DNA of 50,000 nt from Armadillidium nasatum (GCA_009176605.1 SEYY01019250.1:1-50000), one strand, 5' to 3'. Shown: positions 17,896 through 31,580, numbered from the stretch's first letter. Numbers and translations are program-made. Notes: generated by a model not told the origin, from the letters alone.

Positions 17896-18670
17896 TCAAA
17901 CTCTATCAAGTTGCAATATAAAACCTATCCATGTCATATGATTGTGAGTGCATATAGCATAATCACTAACTTTAACAGTCAATTTGGGTAAATGTTTTTT
18001 ACTTTTGGATATGCTAGCCGTTTTAATGACATAAGAGTCTTTACCAATATCATCAGAGGAAAATTCATAAGCAGTTATTTTTTCTTTGCTAACAGGCACA
18101 AACTTATTAAACTTTTGTTCCAAAAATCTGAACATTCAAATCATATCTGAATCTGCAGTGTTTCACCAGTTTCTTCTATGACTTCATTACTTACTTAAAA
18201 AAATTAATTTTATTACTTAATTTCAGTTTACAAAAATCAAACATTTCCATAGAAGTAAGTATCTGATCAGATATTTTTCTTTGAAGACTGGCCTTAGCTG
18301 TAACTCTTTTGTTGCTTCCCCCAATACTATCGCATACATTTTTGCCATGGCTTGTGGCAAAAAAATGCCATTCACATCTAATCCCAAAATCATTGTAATA
18401 GTTACAGATATTTGAAAAGTTAAACCTATTCTTGTGCTGGACAGCACAACCATCAGAAAAATAATGCAGCTTTGTAATGTTAAGATGCATTTTTTGGATA
18501 TGTGGAATTAATACTTTCAGAAATATATATCCCATTATTGTATTATGTTGTGTCTCAGGTGACAAAATGCATAAACTTATGTGCTTTATAATATTTAAAG
18601 GATTCCTCCAATTCAAAACAACTGGATGCAGTGTACACTGAGAATTTTCCCAGTGGAACCCTGTGCTGCA
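17896..18670 (-). pseudogene. Decayed gene of an arthropod 'SDG...HGK' protein family
   Basis: Two minus-strand frames form one protein. The upstream part (18191-18670) carries '[14 protein letters not shown]', '[14 protein letters not shown]', '[12 protein letters not shown]' and then '[19 protein letters not shown]'. The downstream part (17896-18135) carries 'VSDYAICTHNHMTWIGFI'. These blocks recall a protein family widespread in arthropod and other invertebrate genomes, usually annotated only as uncharacterised, with a conserved FSDG / ATSHGK / CDG(I)GG core and a C-terminal small beta domain. That resemblance is from memory. Function is not established; a transposon origin is plausible given the aspartate/histidine-rich core and multicopy distribution. 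The frame is broken between 18135 and 18191, and the N-terminus is cut by a decayed MITE and a TA tract. The first 33 codons of the open frame above 18670 are MITE-derived. Confidence 0.65.
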
Positions 18671-18677
18671 TCTTGAA

Positions 18678-18750
18678 TAGGGATAGAGTGAAATATCGGT
18701 AACAGTATTGGAATCCACAAAACATGACATATGGATACTGATACCAGATC
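18678..18750. mobile_element. Decayed CCGATA MITE fragment
   Basis: Starts 'TAGGGATAGAGTGAAATATC', one mismatch in the eleven-base terminal motif, and ends with 'GATACTGATACCAGA'. It truncates the coding remnant to its left. Confidence 0.55.
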
Positions 18751-18767
18751 TTTTAACTGTGAAGAGC

Positions 18768-20488
<1,721 letters not shown>

Positions 20489-20985
20489 AACCAACCCCTC
20501 CCCCCCCAAAAGCAATTATTTTTATTTAATTTGTTAAAAATACTTGGGCACTATATCCCCCCCCCCCTTTTTTTTTCTTCAAGAAATATACTGTTAAATA
20601 ATTTATTTTTAAGATTTGTAAAAAATTTGGAATTCAGTGTCCATGGGGGTTAGATTCGAAAGGGGGAAATTTTCACTATTTAAGTTTGAGATCTGATTTT
20701 AGTCTTTTATGGAAGTTATAAGCATGTTATTCTAAAAATGTATAACATATGTGGTCTATGTCTAGCCACTGACATGCTACAGGGTTTTGGAAGGTCTGTA
20801 ACTTGAGAACTGTTAATTGTGGAACATTTTTATTTGAACCAGCATGTTTTCCAGTCAAAACAACCCTACATATCAATTTTCAAAAAAATTGGAGTTGGAG
20901 TGGTTACCTCACCTGGGTGATTTGTCCTGGAATGCCCCACTCACTCTCTGCCCCAGATAATGCGCTTATAGATATCCAGTTACTA
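20489..20985 (-). repeat. Unclassified dispersed repeat, copy 2 (inverted to 16728)
   Basis: Reverse-orientation copy of the repeat at 16728-17130. It shares 'GGTCTATGTCTAGCCACTGA', 'TTTTCCAGTCAAAACAACCC' and 'TGTCCTGGAATGCC'. The 'CAGGGTGTCCC' terminus is not preserved. C-rich runs near 20498 and 20560 correspond to the C runs near 16760. Confidence 0.6.
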
Positions 20986-21139
20986 GTCATAAATTAAATT
21001 TTTTTTTTGTATATCTTCAATGAGTTTGTAAATCATTTGGATGACAAACTCTGTACTGGCTATTTTCAGTAAGATTGTGTCACTTTCAACACATACAATG
21101 TTAGTATGTACCATATTGAGTCTTACTTTGAAGATTTAA

Positions 21140-21998
21140 GGGATTTACAGATTTGTGGAGGTTTACATTCCATTTTCTTTCACTTCTACTAAACCTAACA
21201 ATCCGTGGTTTAACTCTGCTTGTTCTTGCACAACCCACCACAGATGTTGCCTTTAGGGATCACCATTGTCTAGAAACTCCTGAAACTCAATCAACTTTGG
21301 TTTCATCCTGGAACCATGCAAAATCTATCCTTCATAACACTAAAAACTTTCTAATCTTTTATTCTTCTTCTTCACGTTCTTTCTGGCATTTTTCAAAAAA
21401 ATGTGAACTCTAACTTTGCTTCTTCCTCTTTCCCTCCTTTAGAATTTTCTTACAGCACAACTGCTGTTTTACCTTCTTTTAAAACTGAACTTTTTACTTT
21501 AATTCAACTTTAAACAATTCCGGAGCTATACCCCCTTCAACCCCATCCAACTCATTTATGCCTAAAATTAGAATTTCTTCTACAGATGTCATTTCTGCTC
21601 TCTGAGCTTAATACTAAGAAGGCATATGGTCCCGATGGTATTACTCCTGTGGTTCTCAAAATTTGTGCTTCTGAGCTTGCACCCTGCCTTGGCAAACTCT
21701 TTCGTTTTTCTACTTTAAACTTCCCTTCTTGCTGGAAAAAATGTGTGCACATTCAGCCTGTTCAAAAGAAGGTGGATCCCTCTCAACCCTCTAACTATCA
21801 TCCCATTTCTTTGACCTCCATTCTCTCAAGTTTTCAAATCTATCCTTAACTGGAAGATTTTAATGACCTCTCTTACTTCATCTTCTATCCGCTTCTGTGC
21901 TGATGACTCCACCTTTCATTACTCCTTTCAGTTTGAAAAATGTCCCTCCTAACAGCAGTTGATAGACTTGAGAAGGTACTCTTGGAGCAACCCAAAGT
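21140..21998 (+). mobile_element. Jockey-type LINE copy F, internally deleted
   Basis: Plus strand. It starts in the linker ('TTTAACTCTGCTTGTTCTTG' near 21210) and runs through the start of RT (21586-21849, 'LNTKKAYGPDGITPVVLKIC'). It then jumps at about 21860 from the 'ILNxKI' region to 'NDLSYFI', which removes the central RT including SKAFDRVW, and ends after the YADD-like box near 21998. It cannot encode an active RT. Confidence 0.82.
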
Positions 21999-22527
21999 TA
22001 TTTATTCTTAATGACTTTTTTACTCCCCTCCCTTTTGTCTTTGATAACTGTTTCCATCTGTTTTCTCAGAATCTTGTCAACATTATAACAAGCAGAGTAA
22101 TTTTTTGCTCTTCAATTGACATTTAAGTTTCCTGTATCTTGCCTGGACACTAGTCTTCAGTTAGTCCCATAAATGCTCTATGTGCTGGCTGCTATTTAGT
22201 CATTACCAATTTACTGTTGTGCAGTATGTGCAATGTGTTTGCCCAGCATTATTGGGGTAATAGCAGAAATTTTCTTTTATCATTTTTGCTTTGTAATTCA
22301 AGTTACTCAGTTTCTTTTTAACTTCTGTTTCTTCACTTTCCATTACTACCCTTATAAACAGTTGGGAATATAATTGTAATATCCTTAAAATGGCCTCATT
22401 TTAGTGGAAGTGTATCAACCTTTTTAAACCAATTTTTTGTTTTTTTAAATGAAATATATTTTATGATTTTCAAAGTGAAATGTGCTAGGTGAGTTAAAAA
22501 TTGTTTTTTTTTTACTCAAACACAATG
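21999..22527 (+). other. NRF1 intron, unannotated
   Basis: No recognised element or open frame of note. Confidence 0.5.
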
Positions 22528-22681
<154 letters not shown>

Positions 22682-23058
22682 TGAAATTAACAACAATAAT
22701 GAAAATAATTGTGCATGATATAAGATACCCCGGGCATGTAAAGACTTAATTGTATTTTTATTATACCTGTTGAAAGTATATCTTAGATGTTAATTTTTTT
22801 TAGGTTCTTATTTCAACATTGATTTTTTTAAATTATTTTTTATTTTATTCTGTATTTTTTGACTTTTTTTTTTTTTTTTTTTTTTTTTGTGCAAGACTTT
22901 GCTTGGCTCATTCATGAGGCTTTAAAGATTTTTTAAATCTACTCATTTTCTTTAAAGCCAAGTGTTTACCAAGTATTTTCCAGACAAGAAGCCCTCTCAT
23001 TTCCTCCACCTGACCTACAGTAACCCTAAATTCATTGTATTTTTTATTTTTTTTGTAG

Positions 23059-23183
23059 GCCCAGTAGGGGTTGCTGCAGCTGCTGCGATAGCATCTGCAA
23101 AGAAGAGAAAGAGGCACCATTGTTTTGAATTAAATCCATCAATTCGCAAAAGACAACAAACTAGGCTTTTGCGAAAATTAAAG
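23059..23183 (+). CDS. NRF1: NRF1 / erect wing, coding exon 2
   Basis: The acceptor is 'TTTTATTTTTTTTGTAG' ending 23058. The first two bases complete Gly94, then residues 95-135 follow: 'PVGVAAAAAIASAKKRKR', then 'FELNPSIRKRQQTRLLRKLK'. This is nearly identical to vertebrate NRF1 'PVGMAAAAAVATGKKRKR' and 'FESNPSIRKRQQTRLLRKLR'. The segment contains the bipartite basic nuclear-localisation signal and the start of the DNA-binding/dimerisation domain, so it is the strongest single piece of evidence for gene identity. The donor is AAG|GTAAAA at 23184, phase 0. Failure to splice would end translation at a TAA near 23226. A partial duplicate of the last 63 bases plus the donor lies exactly 150 bp downstream. 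Confidence 0.97.
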
Positions 23184-23269
23184 GTAAAATTGTTTTACTT
23201 TATTACATGGTTGTTAACAAAAATATAACTTAAATATTTATTTTTTTCATTTTTTTTCTTAATACTCAA

Positions 23270-23340
23270 CTGTTTTGAATTAAATCTATCAATTCGTAAA
23301 AGACAAAAAATGAGGCTTTTACGCATATTAAAGGTAAAAT
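23270..23340 (+). pseudogene. Partial duplicate of NRF1 exon 2 (pseudo-exon)
   Basis: Matches 23120-23190 at an exact 150-bp offset. Over 70 aligned bases there are eight differences and no indel. The frame stays open: 'CFELNLSIRKRQ', then 'MRLLRILK', and the donor AAG|GTAAAA is preserved. The 5' half of the exon is absent. The T-rich stretch before it ends 'AATACTCAACTG' without an AG at the boundary, so it should not be spliced in as an exon. It is probably a local segmental duplication. Differences include Pro to Leu in the NPS motif and Lys to Ile near the end. Confidence 0.88.
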
Positions 23341-24640
23341 ACAATAAAGTTAATAGATATTTAGAAATTTCCTTATCTCATTAGATAAAGTTAATAGATG
23401 TCTTTTAGAAATTTCTTTACATTTATTGCAGATATAATTAAAAGTGAATATTTTAATAACTTTGTTTTTCATTAAAATCATCTCTATATTATAAAGTATG
23501 GGCAAACTATTTAAGTAAGCAGGTTAGAATCATATTTAAATCAAAATTAAAGAAGCTAATATGTAGCTGTATATTAAATTATAGTTGTACTTGATACAGT
23601 TCAGTACTGTAAGTTCAACGTTATTTATATTTTATTGCAAAAATAAATTTGGTCAAAGTTATAAAATGTATATGACCCTTTGAATTCAAAAATTACCATC
23701 CATTGTAGAAATGCTAAATAATTGTCAAAAAAGGTTTCTACTATTTTTTTTTAAAACAAAATATATGCATTTACTAGTTTCTATTGTGTTTTATTAGAGC
23801 TAATTTCTTAACTAATAAGCCTTGAGAATAGGTTTGATCCGTTTATTCTACTGTATAAATAACTAGTTTCATTGTACTAGCATGCAGCTTATGCAGTATT
23901 ATTTAGTTATATACATCATTTACAGATTGTAGAGTAAAATGTCTAGAAGGTGTAAATGAATTTAATGAAACAGTATTACTTTTCAAAAATTGATTTCTGT
24001 TCATGATTATCAACATCAGGAATTCAAACAAATTGCTTGACAAGCTTTTATGATCATAAATGAACAATATGTGATTCTTGTGTATCTTCATGATCAGCAT
24101 CTGGATTTTTGGGTATTTTGCCAATCAGGTCATCTTGCAACATTTGATTCAACACCATATGGTATACTTTAGGAGGAGTCAGACTCTGACATAAAGTCAA
24201 GAAATAAAACTTTCAACATTCTTGATCTCTTTAATTTCTTTAGACTTACTTTTCTTAGTCTTCAATGTCTCTATGTAGGTTGACATGGTGTGTTTGATAA
24301 TGCTAAAGAACTGATACTTAGCTGTAATAATCAATCATGATGATATACAGGAACACCAGACTGAAAGTACTGATTTGAAGAGTAAATGGTATGATGAGTT
24401 TGATGACTGCTTCCAACATTACTATTATTCCCTATCAGTTTCAGATTATAACTGGCAAATTCTAGTTTTTCTGCTTGCTCTTTATATTGATTCCTTTTCT
24501 CTGATTGTCTTTGTGCTTATTTTCCAAAAAGTTTTTTTTTGTCATTGTTGCATTTTATGCAATCCATTGTATGTTGCTTTTTTTTCTCTTCCCATTATTT
24601 TCAATTTTGGTGAAACAGAATTTGCAAACTGCTAGTAAAT
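23341..24640 (+). other. NRF1 intron, unannotated
   Basis: AT-rich. A tandem pair 'AAAGTTAATAGAT' with 'AGAAATTTC' occurs at about 23346 and 23388. Otherwise no recognised feature. Short frames at 23903-24124 (-) and 24375-24635 (+) have no recognisable motif and I do not call them genes. Confidence 0.45.
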
Positions 24641-26039
24641 TTAGCAAGGAATGAACTGGGGTTTCTTCTCTTCCATGCATATTCATTTAAGTCACTCTCA
24701 AAGGTAAACAGGAAATTTAAATTTTATAATAATAAGTGGCAGTTTACATCTTTACTGTAATAAACAACGTCACACAAAAGTAAATAAATACAAAATAAAT
24801 GGAAAAGAATTTAATGTTAATGACCACAAAATATTTTAAAAATAATAAAAATCTTAGACCTAAACCTCACCCCCCCAAAAAAAAACAAAAAAAAAAAAAA
24901 CACAAAGGTCCCCCCCATCCTACCCCAAAAAAATGAAAAACAATTTACCATAATACATAATATGATATTTCGTTATAATATGTATAAAATATATTTTTAA
25001 GAATAAGAAAAGTTTATGTAAGATATAACAATATTCTGGAACAGGATCCCGAGAATGATTATATACTAATTGTAGTTGTTACTATGGTATTATCAATCCT
25101 GTTGTGCATTTCATTTTCAGTTGAATGAATATATGAGTTAAAAGTGTTTTCATCCAGAGTGCAATTTCCTATCTTGCCACTACTACCACTGCTGACAAAT
25201 CCTCCTCAGGGAAACCAAGACTAAACGATGAAGAATTTGGTCTGAGAGTATCCCGAATGTCACATGTATTTTACCTCCCTGCCATGAAGCCTTCAAAATA
25301 TGAATTGCTTGAAGAACTCAAATATTGTTCATTCCCAATGGCAAAATGATCACCCTCAGCAACCTATCTATCCATGCTTTGGCAAAGAAATTGAAGAATT
25401 GCGAAGTTAGCTGACATCCTATAACAATTAATAGGAGAATTAAACTCTGATGTAGACCTTAAATCATCCTGAACATTCACACCTACCTCAGAGTCCACCT
25501 CATCCTCTTCCCCCTCCAGATTTTGACTCTAGCATGTTTCAACAGAATGACAAATGTTGTGTCCACTTGTGTAATTGTGGATTATTTGTCTGTTCTGAAG
25601 AGATGGTGTGTGAAATGTACTTAAACTAGTAGAAATTGGTGTTATGGCACTAGAAAAGATAGCATTAGAATAATTTCTACTAAAACCAGAATATTCATTT
25701 AATGGTAATGGTGAATTAACCTCAAAACCTAAAAAATCTTTTCTTTCGCATTCATATGCCAATGAATTGAATATATCTGGCTCAGCAACCTGATTATCAT
25801 CATGTCCATTATTTCCATTCCCTCATCCATTCTTACTTCAATCTGATGACCATCATTCACCACTTCTGAGGAATGCAATTGCTTGAAATGAGGATTATCG
25901 TAATTACAAGCAACTTCTATCCATTGCTGTAGTCATGAATAATGAGCTAGAATATTTGAATGTGAATTATTTACCCTAAAGATAACTTAAGGTCATTGTC
26001 ATGTGCCTGATGAATAATAAATGGTCTTACATAATGCAA
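24641..26039 (-). other. Unclassified, possibly 3' part of the gypsy element
   Basis: Downstream of the integrase remnants on the minus strand. A frame at 25529-25762 has no known motif. Serine-rich and acidic peptides can be read near 25150-25500. No LTR pair could be identified. Poly-C/poly-A runs occur near 24868-24930. Confidence 0.35.
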
Positions 26040-26870
26040 GTTAAATTTTTTATTACAAGTTTACCTGGCATATGTACTTCGTATGCAACTTTATCCCCTT
26101 CATGGTATGGAGAAAAGTGTTTAGGTCATTCTCACCAGAATTGCTGTAAACATGCCTGAAGGAATGTGCATTCTTCAGTAGAATATCTGACGGAATGGCA
26201 TCAACAGCTGAATGCCAAGTATTATTGTATAAAATAACTGCCTGTGGCAGTCGATCATCCTATGATAAAGGACTATCTTGTGTCAAAAGTTATGGATATT
26301 TGTAATAGTGTACAATTAACATTCTTTGTAACACTTTTACATTGTGGCATGGGACTTGATATTACCATATTGTCAATACCAAATTCAGGTAAAATTTTTT
26401 CAAATAGTCCACCCATGATTTCAAACTTGTGATCACTTTAGACAATCGATAATATGGGTCAAGAATTGCAAGATCTTGTGTTTGATTGCATTTTTGACCA
26501 TGACCAGTTTTATTGACCAGGGGAATACATTGTTGAATTTGGAAAATAGTCAATAGCAACAAAACAATTACTGTTTTATTTACAGGTGCCTGACAACCGC
26601 AACCGATTGACCACTAATAGATCATAAGGAAATGAAGAGATTATTTTCAACATAGTAGGTTAGACATTTGTCTTCAAAACTTGACAGTGAGAACAAGATC
26701 TACAAATGTCCAAAACTATTTAATTAACATGAGGATTCCATAGTTCCTTGTTTATCAAAGACAATTATTTGTTTCTCCCCAGATACCTGTAATCTACATG
26801 AATTTGAGTAGCTAGAGAGACTAAATATACAAATGTAATGAGGAATTTATCCTCCTCTCTATATGAATGA
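26040..26870 (-). pseudogene. Ty3/gypsy integrase remnant, segment 2
   Basis: Integrase joins retroelement DNA to the genome. In several broken minus-strand frames I read, in order: the H2C2 zinc-finger half 'YRYLGRN' ... 'LDICRSCSHCQVLK' (about 26820-26680), the core start 'SSFPYDLLVVN' and 'FVAIDYFP', the 'LPEFGIDNMVIS' block (about 26370), 'DDRLPQAVILYNNTWHSA' (about 26262-26205) and a C-terminal 'HEGDKVAYEVHMPGKL' (about 26105-26060). These follow the normal order of a gypsy integrase. Stops and frameshifts throughout show it is dead. A homologous zinc-finger/core start occurs again at 27040-27480. Confidence 0.72.
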
Positions 26871-27039
26871 ACAATATGCCTTCTGAAATGAATATTTGCT
26901 AACAAACTGACTTGAATGAATTCAAGTGTCTTCCACACATTACTAAAGATTACCCTGTATAAACTTTTCAGAACCCTATTTGTTTTTGTTTAAGTGTATC
27001 TACATCTACCAAAGAATTGTGTAAAACTGTACTATATAT

Positions 27040-27480
27040 TTGTTAATTAAATGTTTTAGAAAGTACCTTAATTAAATATTTAATGGAGATATTGTTTGCG
27101 GAAGTAGATTTTTCTTCTGGAATAACAGATAATGTATTTGACACACATGATATATAGTATATGTCAGAATATTCTTCCCCATATATTAATGGTTTAGGAC
27201 TAGAATAATAAACTAATGCTTTGCAATAATAATGCAACTGCAATAAGTCAACTGTTAGCAAGTCAAAAGGATAAGCAAAAGAAATTTTTAACATAGGAGG
27301 TTTAATTGTATTGAGATTACTTTTGTTTTACTGACAATGTGGGCATGATTGGCAAATATCTGATACTACTTGCACTATATGATTTCACATTGATCCTCAT
27401 AAATAAGTGAGATTAACTTTATACGCTCTAAATGACTAAATTCATAATGAATTTGAGGTACTATTGATTTTAAATGAGAG
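27040..27480 (-). pseudogene. Ty3/gypsy integrase remnant, segment 1
   Basis: Minus-strand reading gives 'QIHYEFSHLERIKLISLIY', then 'VVSDICQSCPHCQ', 'PPMLKISFAYPFDLLTVDLL'. This corresponds block by block to segment 2 ('ICRSCSHCQ', 'PTMLKIISSFPYDLLVV'), so the window holds two integrase N-terminal segments in tandem about 650 bp apart. The frame at 27043-27294 covers the core start. Either a local duplication or two overlapping elements could explain it. Confidence 0.6.
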
Positions 27481-28330
27481 AAGAATATATTTTCTTCTGC
27501 TTTATGTTAATACAAAATATTTGTTTCTGGAATGATTTTATCATATACCGATTTATATGGCTTTAAAATATTCACTGTGCTACAGGGATATGATTTTTAA
27601 AAACTTCAGTGAGTTTTTTAAAAGGGAATCTTTCTTTTGCTCTCTAAGAATAAGCTCACTATATACATAAGACAGTTGAGATTATCTCTATCATCTAGAA
27701 TATTAACATTATTAATTTTAACTAGATTTATTTGAGGAACATTAATCATATTGATCTTAACCTGTTCAACTGTGTTAACCAGGGTAAGAAGATTATAATG
27801 CACTCCAGATAAACACTTTAAATGAAAACATGCATCAGCATCAGAATTCTTTCCATAAAGTAACTCGGATAGTTGTGCAAATGCCTGAATAACCTCAGGA
27901 ATAGGCATTAGACCAGGGTGTTTCATTAATCTTAAGTCTTTTTAAGACATTTAACCCTGAAGATTATACCTATGAGGGTCCTTTATCATTTTCCCCAGAA
28001 TTCCTTCTCTAATCTGTACATGTGCATCCTCATGCTCTTCCAGCCACATGGAAAGATACTGGAACAGGAGTCGCCCCCTTCCGCCTCTTCCACCAGTTTA
28101 AACCCAGCCAAAACAAAGGGTTGATTCATAACATAATCGTCCATCTCCAACTCCATTTCATTTTGATTCTCCAAATCCACTAAAGGGGGACCAGTGACCA
28201 CAACAAAGCATGGGAAGAACATTCCTACTCCTGCCCTTACCTCAAAATTATCTGTATTCAGCTCATCTAGAGTCCTGACAAATGTAAATATTAAAGTGTT
28301 CATAATCGTTTTAGATAATGAACTTCTCAT
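27481..28330 (-). other. Unrecognised frames inside the gypsy remnant
   Basis: Two minus-strand frames, 27618-27926 (102 aa) and 27986-28330 (114 aa), lie between RNase H and integrase remnants. I recognise neither. Their position suggests pol linker or inserted sequence. Both lack clear motifs. Confidence 0.35.
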
Positions 28331-28369
28331 TACACAAGAACAGTCTTAAGGCCTTCACTGGCCATTGCA

Positions 28370-28921
28370 AAAGTGCTAATTCCCATTCTAAGGTAGCATA
28401 ACACTATTGCACCTTGGAGAAAATCATTGAAATATACGCTGTAGGTCTAGATTCACCCTCCTCATGCCCTGATGTCTGAAGCATTGACATTGATTTCTAA
28501 TGGTGGTGAATCTTTACTTTAGTCTGGAAATGTCAGTATGGTGAGACTCACCAAAGTAGATGAGCTTTTCAAAAGCTGTCTAACATTCTGGCATCCAGTT
28601 AACAACCCAGTTCCCTGTCTGACAGTACAGTGGTTTGCTAATTGCAGAACAATTAGGAATATGCTAATGGTAAAACTTTACCACTCCCAGAAACTGCCTT
28701 AACTGTTCGACAGTAGTGGGAACTGGTAAGTTTAGAGCTCTGAAAGTTTTTTCAAACGGAAAAATAACATTGTTGGGGTAGAAAGAGCCTTTGGATGACC
28801 ACCAAGGACAAGGGGATGTAAATTGTGTATTTGTCTGCGTATGACTGACGCTCAACTCAAGGACTACACTTACACTCCTGTATTCTAACTGCAACATACA
28901 AAGCAAACGATAAATGAGCAC
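28370..28921 (-). pseudogene. Ty3/gypsy RT thumb and RNase H remnant
   Basis: At 28664-28760 the minus strand reads 'LNLPVPTTVEQLRQFLGVVK' followed by 'FYH', the hallmark of the gypsy RT connection (family form PxPTTxKQLRQFLGMxNFYH). After further stops, 'LEINVNASDIRA' near 28490 resembles the start of RNase H (LxTDASDxA), although the first aspartate is replaced. Degenerate throughout. Confidence 0.75.
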
Positions 28922-30479
28922 TTACATTTTGAGGGTATATTGGATGACAAAATCCTTTGCCCTTCAAAAATATACAAAGCACTTTCAGCAGTTGAGGTGG
29001 AACTGATGAACAATCAGGATCAGAAGAGACTTGATTGACTCACAAGAGAGGAGGTGAACACCTAATTTCTCATCATTGAACCCTGACTTACTAAGAAATA
29101 GTTTCTGGGAGATACTGACACTTAGATCTTCAGAAACAGGTGAATTATGCAAGCAATTATATAAATTATATATTTATTATGATTATTTTGTATGATGATT
29201 TTAATTATTTATTTTACCTTTTATAATATTACTTTTATAAACCACCCACTATCCATAATCCCAATTTTAAGGGACAACCACAACCCAAGCCTCGGACCCT
29301 GATACAAAGAGGACTAAGACTACAGGAAGTGGAAGTTGTTAGTAAATGTAAAGTTCTAAGAAGAAAACCTACAAGGGAATAATTATTGCTTAGCTTAGTT
29401 ATTAAAATCTTTGAGGCCGGTTATGAAATCCGGCCTGGAACTTCACTTTCAATTTCACTTTCTAATGAATTCTGTATAAATTTATGAGTTTGAACCAATA
29501 TGTAAGCACACAGTGGAGAATAGTGAGAGCATCAACATCAGTTGCTGAAGGGATGACTCTTGATATCAAGCATATAGAATCGAGTATAAAAAAACAAAAC
29601 CTATTTTATAAAAGAATTTAACAAGTACATTGTTTTACATTAAAACTTTAGTTTTCATTATTATATTTTCACCTTTATTTTTACTTAAGAATTTTTTTAG
29701 TACCTTGTGAAACAATAAAAACATCTTATAGGCTTCTTATTGCAAAGGGTTGTAAATTGTTTTTAACACAATGTTTTATCCTCTGCACTATGTATGCTCT
29801 ATTAAGAATATCAAATTTAGTTTTACATATACATAATTATACACTTCCTATCACCTAATTTTTACTTTAACTTTAATTTTAATACCTTTTTCTAGTTCTT
29901 TTACTTTCCAGCAGTTTATTTGAGTCATAGAAGTCTCTGATGGTCTACATCTACTAAAATTTCTGTAATAGTTAATACTTTTATTAGATCACATCACTAG
30001 AACATTTTTTTAAAGTTTATTTTATATCTACAAGTTTCATTTATTTTTCTATGGTTTTCCATACATTGTTACTTTATTTTACTATACCTTCTTTTACAGG
30101 TATTACTTCTTATAAGATCTTTACTAGAGGTATTCTTGAGTTGCGTTCCACAAAGAACATTTCTTCACAATAGGAAAAAATTTTTTTTATGGAATTGTCA
30201 TTATAATTTACTATTATTATTATCATCTCGACTTCTGAAAATATTAATATGTAGTAACATTCCAAATCGTAAATATTTTGACTATACAAACAAAAATATA
30301 ATTTTATCTATGTCAGACAAAGATGTGGAGGTGAAAGCTCGAACGCTTTCCCACTCATTCTTGTTTATAACTTCCCCTTTCAACATTGACCACTAATATG
30401 GTGGCCTAAGAACCCCACAGAATTTTTTCTAGCGTTTAAGTTTGAACCCATTCACCTGTAATACTTTTAAATCCTTTTT
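28922..30479 (-). other. Insertion or unrecognised sequence within gypsy pol
   Basis: About 1.55 kb that interrupts the gypsy pol between the RT palm and the connection motif. No coding match was recognised. A short GC palindrome 'GGCCGG...CCGGCC' lies near 29414-29434. It could include LTR sequence of another element, but no repeat pair was seen. Confidence 0.4.
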
Positions 30480-31140
30480 CAAAGATAAAATATGCTGCTC
30501 GAAGTCTCAGATCATATGATGTCTTCCAAATAAACCATGACTTTAGACCATGGAATGGTAGATAAAACCAACATTATGCCTCTTTGATAAGTGACTGGCC
30601 CACCTCAAATGGCATACAGAAAAGTTTGTAATGAGTTAATGGGGTATGAAAATGCCATCAGTACTATCCAGCTATTTTGATCTTATAATTCCCTGAACCA
30701 ATTCGATTGTGATGAAAAATTTTGCTACCAACATATATTTTGTCAATCAGGTTTAGCAACAGAAAAGTGTCACTTTTATCACTTGGTTGAGACTTTGATA
30801 GTCCAAACATAAGCGCAACACACATTCCTTCCTAACAGGAACAACAGGAGTAGAATTTAGTGACCAACTTTTCCTGATGATTCCTTCTTCCTTTGATTCA
30901 CATTACTGTCACTTGATTTCTTGAGCAAGCGGTCCTTGAAACCATTGAACTGGCACATGAACATGATGGTCATTGGTCAACTCAATATAATGTTTCACAT
31001 TCTTTGCAAGTCCCACATCATCATCTCCAGCGCCAAGGACAAGAATGTCTCATTAGAAGATCACAAAGTCTGTTTTTTGTGTCATTCAACAGAATATCGG
31101 GTGAAAATTGAAGTTCATCAAATTCAGTCCCCATAGTTCA
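30480..31140 (-). pseudogene. Ty3/gypsy reverse transcriptase N-terminal remnant
   Basis: The minus-strand reading shows 'VKHYIELTNDHHVHVPVQWF', then 'EEGIIRKSWSLNSTPVVPVR', 'LRLCLDYQSLNQV', and the equivalent of the catalytic YxDD as 'MVYLEDII' near 30500. Order and spacing match gypsy RT (family forms GIIRPSxSPxxSPVV and LRLCVDYRxLN). The second catalytic position is E-D instead of D-D in the surviving frame. Multiple stops. It is separated from its downstream part by 1.5 kb, and its upstream side meets LINE copy G near 31205. Confidence 0.75.
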
Positions 31141-31204
31141 TTATTTTCATGCAGATATTAAGAGTCCTCATATTCGTTTAAGTTGACACTATTAATCTCA
31201 ATGT

Positions 31205-31580
31205 TTGATGGCATGATTCCAATAGAATATGAAGGCAGCATCTTTACGGCAAATAGCATGAGAATAAGCAGAGTTAACCCAAGGGTTAGTAGAAAGGAAA
31301 GATTATAGAATGTAGTCTCCATGCCACGGAGAATCACCTCAGTAACACACTTTGCACAAGCATAGGGACCTTTCCCATTGGAATTGATAATCATTCCATA
31401 GGGTGTCAAAGAAATACGACTGAAAGTTCGACTATCTTGGGTACTGAAATGTCACAAATGTTTCCCTTGAAATATGAGTGAGTCTTTCTTGTGGAAGACT
31501 TGAAAAGATAGAAGAGGATACAGAGAAAAGAAAGTGATTGGAAGAACCCAGATGAAGGTAGAGTTTGACAGGATAAGGAG
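31205..31580 (-). mobile_element. Jockey-type LINE copy G, 3' part (left of hAT insertion)
   Basis: Minus-strand linker/endonuclease C-terminal region matching copy A 3020-3370. It stops at 'ACAGGATAAGGAG' (31569-31580) and resumes at 42796 with the same eight bases ATAAGGAG followed by 'AAGGATTAGAAG', as in the uninterrupted copy A ('GTAAGGAGAAGGATAAGAAG'). Confidence 0.86.

Noticed and set aside
23270..23340. Treating the exon 2 duplicate as a mutually exclusive exon
   Set aside because: No AG at its 5' boundary and the first half of the exon is missing, so splicing would not keep a complete domain.
27618..28330. Host protein-coding genes on the minus strand
   Set aside because: The frames are flanked by gypsy RNase H and integrase remnants on the same strand, have no recognised domain or splice structure, and are best left as unclassified parts of the retroelement.
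29414..29434. GGCCGG...CCGGCC palindrome as a terminator or regulatory hairpin
   Set aside because: Only six GC pairs around a nine-base loop. Not unusual enough to call, and bacterial-type terminators are not relevant here.
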